Assembly: GCA_002774575.1 (NCBI GenBank)
Contig: PEXW01000021.1
Location: 1-12,940, forward strand
DNA length: 12,940 nucleotides
Direction: 5' to 3'
Source of the DNA: Candidatus Kerfeldbacteria bacterium CG08_land_8_20_14_0_20_43_14
Lineage (GTDB): Bacteria; Patescibacteriota; Patescibacteriia; PEXW01
A model generated the notes under the pieces. That model ran no database searches and was not told the origin of the DNA. It saw only the letters and a program-made list of their open reading frames with translations. Position numbers and translations under genes: made by a program. This document shows, one piece after another, positions 1-6,197 of the stretch. Each line of letters starts with the position of its first letter. Position 1 is the stretch's first letter.

Positions 1-89
1 GCCGGTTAGTTCAAAGCGGTTATAAAAGGGCGAAGCTTTTTTCATGGGAAAAGAGTGGACAAAGATTAGCTGAAATTATTTACGGTTAA
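1..89 (+). CDS. C-terminal end of a probable glycosyltransferase (GT4-like), partial
   Basis: An open frame enters from the left edge (first full codon at base 3) and stops at TAA 87-89, leaving 28 codons. The visible tail contains the segment LFSWEKSGQRLAEIIYG. A Phe-Ser-Trp-Glu-Lys/Arg stretch followed by a short amphipathic helix is how many GT-B fold, family 4 (glycosyl transferases group 1) proteins end, so the likely role is transfer of a sugar from an activated nucleotide sugar in surface polysaccharide or glycolipid synthesis. No donor-binding residues are visible because the body of the gene is outside the window. The other two forward frames stop within the first 24 bases, which supports this frame. 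The family call rests only on the tail. Confidence 0.55.
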   Translation, partial: RLVQSGYKRAKLFSWEKSGQRLAEIIYG

Positions 90-105
90 AGCAGAAATTT
101 AAGTC

Positions 106-134
106 TTGCCAAAAACCCGATTTTATTGTACTAT
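106..134 (+). promoter_or_regulatory. Candidate sigma70-type promoter upstream of holB
   Basis: TTGCCA at 106-111 matches five of six bases of the -35 consensus. It is followed after exactly 17 bases by TACTAT at 129-134, which matches four of six of the -10 consensus. Transcription would start near 141 and leave a leader of about 42 bases before holB. It lies in the gap between the glycosyltransferase stop and holB. No hairpin terminator for the upstream gene is visible, so read-through is also possible. A second -10-like box, GATAAT at 172-177, lies closer to the start codon. Confidence 0.4.
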
Positions 135-182
135 CAACGCAGTCTTTTTTAAATTGATATTTTGTTAAACAGATAATAAGTT

Positions 183-1073
183 ATGGTTTTGGGGCAGTCA
201 AAATTGGAGCAAGCTTTATTGACTATGCTTCAGCATGGCAATTTTGGGCACGCAGTATTTTTTTCCGGGTATGATGAGTCAGCTAATAATTTAATAGCTG
301 AATGGTTTGGCAAAATGTTGGTTTGCCAAGACTTAAAAACCAATGAACCATGTGGTTCTTGCCGGGCATGCCAAAGTTTGATTAGAAACGATGGCACGCT
401 TTTCAAAATTTTGGACTCTGGGAACAGTAATTATACCGTGGATGAAATAAGGGGGCTGAAGCGAGATTTAGCTTTAACCAACCCCCAAAATTCCAATCGG
501 GTGGTGCTGATAAAAAGAGCGCAAAATTTGCGGGAAGCATCGGCCAACGCTTTGCTGAAGGTATTGGAAGAGCCGGCGGCAAAAATTTTTTTTATTTTAA
601 CATCCATAAACCCCTCCAGTGTTTTAAAAACCATAAATTCAAGAGTGGTACATTTTGTTATCCAGCCAGTCCCGCGACGCGTTTCCAAAGAAAAGTTAAC
701 CGAGCTGGGTTTTTCCAAAACGGAAATCGACTTGGCTTTAGAGCTTTTTCCTGGTCAGCTGGAAAGGGCAAAAGATTTTTTAGAAGATAAGGAAAATTTT
801 GAAAATTTTCAGGAACTCCATGATCATGCCAGGCGGTTATTAGCGGCTGACTTATTGAAAAGAATGAAGATTTCCGGCCAAATTCTTCAGAAACTGGATA
901 CTTCAGAGCAAAGATCGCGGATTCAGGAGATATTTAGACTGTTGCTGATTAAAATGAAAAATCAACCTGAATATTGGCAAATTTTACCGAAATTTTTGCA
1001 GGCCCATTGGTTTTTAAAGACTAATGCCAACCCAAAGCAAATATTCGAATCCATATTAATGCAGCTGCCATGA
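183..1073 (+). CDS. holB: DNA polymerase III clamp-loader subunit delta'
   Basis: Delta' is the non-ATPase stator of the clamp loader that places the sliding clamp on primed DNA at the fork. The 296-residue protein has the AAA+ layout. A degenerate P-loop region near residues 29-36 (GYDESANN) lacks the GKT of DnaX. A four-cysteine zinc module at C48, C57, C60 and C63 has the spacing x8, x2, x2. The family helix ANALLKVLEEP is at 121-131. An SR pair at S153-R154 sits where delta' carries its SRC arginine finger, with Val replacing Cys. The missing Walker lysine argues for delta' rather than gamma/tau. Length is slightly below the roughly 330 residues of E. coli. ATG at 183 has no Shine-Dalgarno site, but the family-typical N-terminus begins here. 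The stop overlaps the next gene by four bases (ATGA). Confidence 0.9.
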   Translation: MVLGQSKLEQALLTMLQHGNFGHAVFFSGYDESANNLIAEWFGKMLVCQDLKTNEPCGSCRACQSLIRNDGTLFKILDSGNSNYTVDEIRGLKRDLALTNPQNSNRVVLIKRAQNLREASANALLKVLEEPAAKIFFILTSINPSSVLKTINSRVVHFVIQPVPRRVSKEKLTELGFSKTEIDLALELFPGQLERAKDFLEDKENFENFQELHDHARRLLAADLLKRMKISGQILQKLDTSEQRSRIQEIFRLLLIKMKNQPEYWQILPKFLQAHWFLKTNANPKQIFESILMQLP

Positions 1074-2128
1074 AAAAAATTTATTTTGTAGTTTTATTAA
1101 CAATATTCTTTTCCGCTTGTTCTATTAAACTTAATACTTCCACTTCAAGTTCAAGCGGGGGAGACGGCGGGGTCTTTCTTTCCTCTGATCGGGGCGAAAC
1201 TTGGCAGCGGAAAGTTTTTGTCAGGCAGGACCAGCAAAAAATTATCAGTATCGGTAATACTAATATCGGCTATTTTTATTTCCATCCTTCAAATCTAGAC
1301 ACGATTTTTGTCAGTACTTTAGAAAATGGTTTATGGAAGTCTGAAAATAACGGGGATACTTGGACTGCAACAAATTTTAACACGGGTTATGTCACCAGTT
1401 TTGACATTGACCCGAAAAATAACGACACCCTTTATGTTGGCTTTCAAAATACTGTTCAGAAAAGCACAGACGTTGGTAAAACCTGGTCAGTGGTTTATAC
1501 CAATCAGCCAGGCAACACCATCAATCAGGTCAGGGTTGATCCTTTTGATAATCGGAATATTCTAGCTGCAACTAGTGGGGGTGTGCTGTTGAAAAGCGAG
1601 GATCAAGGTGTTACTTGGAGAATTCTTGAACAATTCCCGGGTAAAGATTTAAGGAAATTAATTATTTTAAAAAATGATTCCAGAATAATGTTTTTGATTA
1701 CCCAAGATGGGATTTTGAAATCTACTGATGGGGGAGTCAGCTGGGCAGACCAAATGACAAAAGCCTTGGCAAAAGTAACTGCCTTGCCAATTAATGATTT
1801 TGTTTTTACTGACAGAAACCCTTCAATCATGTATGTGGCCAGCAATATCGGTATTGCCCGTTCAACCGATGGCGGTACTTCCTGGCAGATTGTACCCACA
1901 GTCATTCCCGCCAGTACTGTGGCAATTCAGTCGGTGGCTATTAATTCTTACGACGAAAAAGAAATTTATTTCACGGCCGGTTCAACTTTTTATAAATCGC
2001 AGGACAACGGCGAAACCTGGCAGACCCTGAAAACCGTTCCCTCGGCGCGTCTGTTCAAAGCCCTGGTTGCTCATCCAAAAAAACCAGGTACTTTGTATCT
2101 GGGCGTTCTGCAGATTAAGAAAAAATAA
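1070..2128 (+). CDS. Lipoprotein with seven Asp-box (BNR/sortilin/Ycf48-like) repeats
   Basis: The protein (352 residues) starts with a short basic, hydrophobic signal sequence ending in FFSAC, so Cys17 is the probable lipidated residue. A Ser/Gly-rich linker (22-33) follows. Seven Asp-boxes of the form S-x-D/N-x-G-x-T/S-W lie at residues 38-45, 91-98, 132-139, 176-183, 218-225, 265-272 and 310-317. Between them recur strand pairs such as DPKNNDTLYVG. The last such strand (about 335-347) has no box after it and could pair with the first box, closing a seven-bladed propeller. Related folds occur in Ycf48/HCF136, Vps10/sortilin and sialidases, but sialidase catalytic residues are not recognisable, so no enzyme activity is claimed. 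It is inferred to sit on the outer face of the cytoplasmic membrane. It overlaps holB by four bases, suggesting coupled translation. Function unknown. Confidence 0.85.
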   Translation: MKKIYFVVLLTIFFSACSIKLNTSTSSSSGGDGGVFLSSDRGETWQRKVFVRQDQQKIISIGNTNIGYFYFHPSNLDTIFVSTLENGLWKSENNGDTWTATNFNTGYVTSFDIDPKNNDTLYVGFQNTVQKSTDVGKTWSVVYTNQPGNTINQVRVDPFDNRNILAATSGGVLLKSEDQGVTWRILEQFPGKDLRKLIILKNDSRIMFLITQDGILKSTDGGVSWADQMTKALAKVTALPINDFVFTDRNPSIMYVASNIGIARSTDGGTSWQIVPTVIPASTVAIQSVAINSYDEKEIYFTAGSTFYKSQDNGETWQTLKTVPSARLFKALVAHPKKPGTLYLGVLQIKKK

Positions 2129-2131
2129 GAT

Positions 2132-2686
2132 ATGAGTAATTTTTCAGGAAAATATGAAGTAGATTTTGAAAAAGTTTTAGGGCACTTAAAGCAGGACTTG
2201 CAAAGCATCAGAACAGGCAGGGCAACGCCTGTCATTGTTGAACCAATTATCGTTGACGCTTATGGCACGCCCACGCCTTTAATACAGCTGGCCAGTATTT
2301 CTTGCCCAGAACCCACGCAATTATTTATTCAGCCTTGGGATTCGAATCTGATCAAAAGCATTGAAAAAGCCATCCAGGCGTCTTCATTGGGCATAATGCC
2401 GGTGGTTCAGGGCGTTAGCATCCGTTTGAATTTTCCACCTTTAACAGAGGAAAGACGCAAAGAATTAATAAAGACCATGAGTGAAAAACTGGAAAAGGCT
2501 AAAATTGCCACTAGAAATGTTCGGGAAGTTTCGCAGAAATCCATTAAACAATCAGAGCGGGGCGGGGAAATTTCTGAAGATCAAGCAAAAGTTGAACTTA
2601 AACTGCTTCAGGACAAGGTCGATAAAATCAATGAAGCAATTCAGGATTTTGGCAAGCAAAAGGAGCGGGATTTAATAACCATATAG
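2132..2686 (+). CDS. frr: Ribosome recycling factor
   Basis: RRF, acting with EF-G, splits the post-termination ribosome so that it can be reused. At 184 residues the protein matches the usual length of about 185. The N-terminal helix of domain I leads to IRTGRATP (26-33), the conserved hinge to domain II. Domain II spans roughly 31-104 and ends in a PPLTEERRKEL motif (102-112). The returning helices of domain I carry RNVREVS (128-134), containing the conserved basic residues that contact rRNA, and the C-terminus has the usual K-x-K-E-rich end. The gene starts three bases after the lipoprotein stop without a Shine-Dalgarno site and probably belongs to the same transcript. In most bacteria frr is followed by uppS and cdsA; here rseP follows at once. 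Confidence 0.96.
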   Translation: MSNFSGKYEVDFEKVLGHLKQDLQSIRTGRATPVIVEPIIVDAYGTPTPLIQLASISCPEPTQLFIQPWDSNLIKSIEKAIQASSLGIMPVVQGVSIRLNFPPLTEERRKELIKTMSEKLEKAKIATRNVREVSQKSIKQSERGGEISEDQAKVELKLLQDKVDKINEAIQDFGKQKERDLITI

Positions 2687-2692
2687 CATTTC

Positions 2693-3793
2693 ATGATAAC
2701 CATACTCATTTTTCTAATAATTTTAGGTTTGCTGGTTTTTGTCCATGAACTGGGCCACTTTATTGCGGCCAGAGCTTTGGGAGTAAAAGTTGATGAATTT
2801 GGATTTGGTTTTCCGCCCAGGGTCTGGAGCGTCAAAGGCAAAAAAACTGTTTATAGCATTAATTGGATACCTTTGGGTGGGTATGTAAAATTGCATGGTG
2901 AAGACGGTCAGAGCCGGGATAAAGAAAGTTTTACCAGCCAGCAAGCTTGGAAACGGATAATCATTTTAGTGGCCGGCGTTTCCATGAATATAATTTTAGC
3001 GGCAGTGATTTTTAGTTTCGGCTTTGTAATCGGTTTGCCGACTGATATCAGCGGCGGCGTACCAACTGGCGCCAAAGTCAGAAACCCACAAGTCCAAATA
3101 CTGGAAGTATCAAAAAATTCCGCGGCTGCCGGAGCCAACTTGCAAGTCGGTGATGTTTTAGTCAGTATCAACGGCATAAAAATTAATTCTATTAAAACCG
3201 CGCAGGAGATCACCAAAAATGCCGGTGAAAATATAATCAGTTTGCAATATGAAAGATCCCACAAAGTTATAAGCACTGATGTGAAGCTTCAAAAACTCGC
3301 TTCAAGTGATCAAGCCGGGTTGGGCGTGGGTTTGGCCGAAACAGGTTTGGTTTCTTTCTCTTTGCCCAGAGCAATTTATCAAGGTTCGTCAGCAACCATA
3401 AGATCTCTAGGGATGATTGTTACGGCTTTCGGCAGCATAATCGGCGATTTGTTCAGTCAGCAAAAAGTTTCAGTTGATGTGGCTGGGCCAGTGGGCATTG
3501 CCATCTTGACTGGCCAGGTCGTTAAATTGGGTTTTGCCTACTTGTTGCAATTTGCCGCCTTACTTTCTTTAAACCTCGCTATTATTAATGTCTTGCCTAT
3601 TCCAGCGCTTGATGGCGGCAGGCTTTTATTTGTAATAATTGAAAAAGTCCGTGGTCGGCCCGTAAGTCCGACAGTCGAGGCGAAAATTCACAACACCAGC
3701 TTTGCTATACTAATGGGCTTAATTGTCTTAGTAACCTTTAGAGATATTTTCAAAATAGATTTTGTCCAAAATATCTGGAGTAAGATTTTTTAA
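2693..3793 (+). CDS. rseP: RseP-type site-2 intramembrane zinc metalloprotease (M50B)
   Basis: This is a membrane-embedded protease that cuts transmembrane segments of anti-sigma factors or leftover signal peptides within the bilayer. The first transmembrane helix carries HELGH at residues 18-22 (H18 and H22 bind zinc, E19 is catalytic). A GFGFPPR/GGYVKLHGE region (37-70) matches the membrane-reentrant segment of the family. A second helix lies near 88-112, one PDZ domain at about 133-200, the AGPVGIA motif at 264-270, and LPIPALDGGR (301-310), whose D307 is the third zinc ligand. With one PDZ and 366 residues it resembles the Gram-positive RasP/YluC form more than the two-PDZ E. coli RseP. 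It lies six bases after frr. No anti-sigma or sigma gene is nearby, so the substrate is unknown. Confidence 0.93.
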   Translation: MITILIFLIILGLLVFVHELGHFIAARALGVKVDEFGFGFPPRVWSVKGKKTVYSINWIPLGGYVKLHGEDGQSRDKESFTSQQAWKRIIILVAGVSMNIILAAVIFSFGFVIGLPTDISGGVPTGAKVRNPQVQILEVSKNSAAAGANLQVGDVLVSINGIKINSIKTAQEITKNAGENIISLQYERSHKVISTDVKLQKLASSDQAGLGVGLAETGLVSFSLPRAIYQGSSATIRSLGMIVTAFGSIIGDLFSQQKVSVDVAGPVGIAILTGQVVKLGFAYLLQFAALLSLNLAIINVLPIPALDGGRLLFVIIEKVRGRPVSPTVEAKIHNTSFAILMGLIVLVTFRDIFKIDFVQNIWSKIF

Positions 3794-3805
3794 AATATTA
3801 CTTAA

Positions 3806-4870
3806 ATGATTCTGGATGGAATTTTAGGCAAATTTTCAAGAGACTTAGGAATTGATTTAGGCACTTCCAGTACTTTAGTTTATGTTAAAGGTAAGGGCAT
3901 TATGATAAATGAACCTTCAATTGTTTCAGTTAATACCCGCACCCAGCAGATTCTGGCTGTAGGTACAGAGGCCAGAAAAATGGTGGGTAAAACCCCTAGT
4001 CATATTATCGCGGCCAAGCCATTGGTAGACGGCGTGATTTCAGATTTTGAAGTGACAGAAAAAATGTTGAAATACTTTGTTGATAAAGTCCACCGCGAAG
4101 GTTTTACTTTAGTGCCAAGGCCAAGAGTGGTAATCGGCATTCCTTTGGGTGTAACCGAAGTGGAAAGAAAGGCCGTGGAAGACGCAACTTTGCACGCCGG
4201 GGCAAGAGAAGTCTATTTGATTGAACAGCCCATGGCCGCGGCAATCGGTTCCAGAATGCCAATCCAGGACGCTTCAGGCAATATGATTGTGGATATCGGC
4301 GGCGGCACCACGGATATTGCGGTTTTGTCACTAGGTGGCGTGGTCACTTGGCGAAGTTTGCGAACCGCCGGCAATTCTTTTGATAATAGTATTATTCAGT
4401 ATTGCCGCTCGCATTTTAATTTGCTGATTGGCGAAAGAATGGCTGAAGATATTAAAATTTCCATTGGCACAGCAACTGAAGAGAATGACGCTTTGGAAAC
4501 TAAGGCCAGGGGCCGTGATTTAATTTCTGGTTTGCCAAAAGAAATTACCATTACTGGCCAAAATGTCCGGGAAGCTTTGAACCGAGCTTTGGGCATTTTG
4601 GTGGAAAATATCGTAAGCGTGATTGAAAGCACGCCACCGGAATTAGTTGCTGATATTCATCAAAAAGGAATTCTACTGACTGGTGGAGGAGCGCTTTTGC
4701 GAGACCTGGCGGATTTGATCCAGAGGGAAACCAAAATTGTCGTTCATGTGGCCGACGATCCTTTGACTGCGGTGGTACGCGGGACTGGCATTGTTTTGGA
4801 GGATTTGGATAATTTAAAAAATATTTTAGTGCTTTCGACTGATGATAATAATTCGGGAGGGAAACGATAG
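3806..4870 (+). CDS. mreB: Rod-shape-determining actin homologue MreB
   Basis: MreB forms membrane-associated filaments that orient lateral wall synthesis. The 354-residue protein has the actin/Hsp70 nucleotide fold: phosphate-1 loop GIDLGTSST (15-23, D17), interdomain PRPRVVIGIP (104-113), IEQPMAAAIG (139-148) with the catalytic-type Glu140, phosphate-2 IVDIGGGTTDIA (161-172) and adenosine motif LTGGGALLRD (291-300). Length is normal for the family (about 340-350). The hydrophobic N-terminus MILDGILGKF could be a short membrane-binding helix. The start lies 12 bases after rseP in an AT-rich stretch without a Shine-Dalgarno site. The gene opens the classic mreBCD order. Confidence 0.97.
   Translation: MILDGILGKFSRDLGIDLGTSSTLVYVKGKGIMINEPSIVSVNTRTQQILAVGTEARKMVGKTPSHIIAAKPLVDGVISDFEVTEKMLKYFVDKVHREGFTLVPRPRVVIGIPLGVTEVERKAVEDATLHAGAREVYLIEQPMAAAIGSRMPIQDASGNMIVDIGGGTTDIAVLSLGGVVTWRSLRTAGNSFDNSIIQYCRSHFNLLIGERMAEDIKISIGTATEENDALETKARGRDLISGLPKEITITGQNVREALNRALGILVENIVSVIESTPPELVADIHQKGILLTGGGALLRDLADLIQRETKIVVHVADDPLTAVVRGTGIVLEDLDNLKNILVLSTDDNNSGGKR
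4855..4861 (+). promoter_or_regulatory. Shine-Dalgarno site for mreC
   Basis: GGGAGGG at 4855-4861 contains a GGAGG core complementary to the usual 3' end of 16S rRNA. Eleven bases separate it from the mreC ATG at 4873, slightly longer than ideal. It lies within the last codons of mreB, so the tail of mreB (NNSGGKR) also encodes the ribosome site of its neighbour. It is the only strong Shine-Dalgarno match before a start codon in this window. Confidence 0.55.
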
Positions 4871-4872
4871 CA

Positions 4873-5676
4873 ATGTCATCACCTAGGTTAAGTTTATCCG
4901 CCTTGACTCTGCTTTTGGGAGTTGTTGCTGTTTTTATCGTATTGAGTTTAACCGGCACCCTTCAGATATTTCAAAGAATTTCAAAGCCAGTCTTACTGCC
5001 TATGGCCAGATTTGCCAGCGGCACTGCCACTAAAGTTGAAAATCTTTTTAAAAGCCAAGACGATCTGAATGCCTTGAATAAAGAGAACCAAGCTTTGCGG
5101 GAACGAGTTACGGCTTTGGAAATCCAGCAGGCAGATCTTAACCGGCAGCTTTTGGAAATGAAAATTTTAAGAGAAGAGCAGGATTTTTTAAATCGAAGGA
5201 ATTTGAAAGGCGCACCGGTCAGGGTAATTGGCCGCTCGCAGACCTCTGCCCAACAAATTTTGCTGGATGCCGGCCGTCAGCAGGGGATTAAAGTTGGTTC
5301 ACCGGCTTTAGCCGCAAACGGCGTTTTAATCGGATTAATTTACGAAGTCAGCGAAGAAACCAGCAGTTTAAAATTACCAAGTTCAGATGGTATTAATGTT
5401 GCGGCCAAGGTTGATAATGAAACAAAATCACCCGGCATTATCAATGGCGAAAGGGGAGTTGGTATTCGTTTAAATCTTATTCCACAAAATGAAGTCTTAA
5501 AAGAAAATCAAACGGTTTTAACTTCTGACCTTGACCCTAATGTGCCAAGTGGTTTGATTATCGGCACGATTTCCAAAATCCAACAAACTCCGGGTGCTTT
5601 ATTTCAGAGCGCTTCTGTCATACCGGCAATTGACTATGATAAGCTGAATGTTTTAATGATACTTACCAATCAATGA
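4873..5676 (+). CDS. mreC: Cell shape protein MreC
   Basis: MreC is a bitopic membrane protein that links MreB inside to PBP2/RodA outside and activates PBP2. The 267-residue protein has a short cytoplasmic tail, one transmembrane helix at about 8-28, a coiled coil at about 52-107 rich in heptad Leu, Asn and Glu, and the paired beta-domains at about 113-267. These contain the family signature LDAGRQQGIKVGSPALAANG (131-150) and a later segment (205-232: NEVLKENQTVLTSDLDP, then PSGLIIG) matching the family pattern ending in G-L-x-I-G. It starts two bases after mreB and overlaps mreD by four bases (ATGA), so production with its partners is probably coupled. Confidence 0.94.
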   Translation: MSSPRLSLSALTLLLGVVAVFIVLSLTGTLQIFQRISKPVLLPMARFASGTATKVENLFKSQDDLNALNKENQALRERVTALEIQQADLNRQLLEMKILREEQDFLNRRNLKGAPVRVIGRSQTSAQQILLDAGRQQGIKVGSPALAANGVLIGLIYEVSEETSSLKLPSSDGINVAAKVDNETKSPGIINGERGVGIRLNLIPQNEVLKENQTVLTSDLDPNVPSGLIIGTISKIQQTPGALFQSASVIPAIDYDKLNVLMILTNQ

Positions 5677-6197
5677 AAAAATTAATTTGGAACATTTTAA
5701 TTATCCTGATCTTATTTGTAGTGCAAATTGGCGCCTCTGTCTTTTTTTCAGTTAGCTGGGTTTTAAATTTATTAATTCCCTTCACCATAATTGCGGTTTG
5801 GCTTAACACCCATCAATCCATAAAATACCAGCTTTTACCTGCGGCCATACTAATAGACACCCTTCAAACTTCCAAATTGCCAATCATGACTATTACGCTT
5901 TTGGGGGTTTGGCTGACAGTCGCCATTGTTGAAAACCAATGGTTAACTAATCGATCAGTTGCTTCTTTATTCGGCTTGGCTTTAATCGGCGGAATAATCA
6001 GGTTTGCTTTGACTGGCGGCCTGATCGGCCTGGCTTATCTTCTGAATTTTTCAAATACTAAGCCTGGTTCGACCTGGTCAGGTTCTCAAATTGGCATTTT
6101 GTTTCTCATTGAGTTTGGCATAGTCTTTTTTGGTGGGCTAATTGCCAATTGGCTGAAAAAAAATATAATTCAGAAATCGCTATATGCCAAGACCTGA
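5673..6197 (+). CDS. mreD: Rod-shape-determining membrane protein MreD
   Basis: A 174-residue, very hydrophobic protein with about five or six predicted membrane segments (roughly 5-24, 26-44, 53-62, 69-85, 98-126 and 139-160) and a basic C-terminal tail. Sequence motifs in MreD are weak, so the call depends mainly on topology, on length (typically 160-175 residues) and on position between mreC and the PBP2 gene. MreD is thought to hold MreC in the elongasome and help set PBP2 activity. Its ATG overlaps the mreC stop (ATGA) and its end overlaps the PBP2 gene by 14 bases, the deepest overlap in the window. Confidence 0.85.
   Translation: MKKLIWNILIILILFVVQIGASVFFSVSWVLNLLIPFTIIAVWLNTHQSIKYQLLPAAILIDTLQTSKLPIMTITLLGVWLTVAIVENQWLTNRSVASLFGLALIGGIIRFALTGGLIGLAYLLNFSNTKPGSTWSGSQIGILFLIEFGIVFFGGLIANWLKKNIIQKSLYAKT

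Noticed and set aside
183..1073. DnaX (gamma/tau) instead of delta' for the first complete gene
   Set aside because: The zinc module is shared, but the P-loop lysine is absent (GYDESANN), the length is about 300 residues, and there is no gamma/tau C-terminal extension.
1184..2020. Tandem DNA repeat in the lipoprotein gene
   Set aside because: The seven Asp-boxes repeat at protein level only. Codons and spacing differ, so there is no recent DNA duplication.
4104..4958. Reverse-strand open frames opposite mreB and mreC, and similar ones elsewhere
   Set aside because: They lie wholly opposite well-supported genes, show no recognisable motifs and have no promoter or ribosome site.
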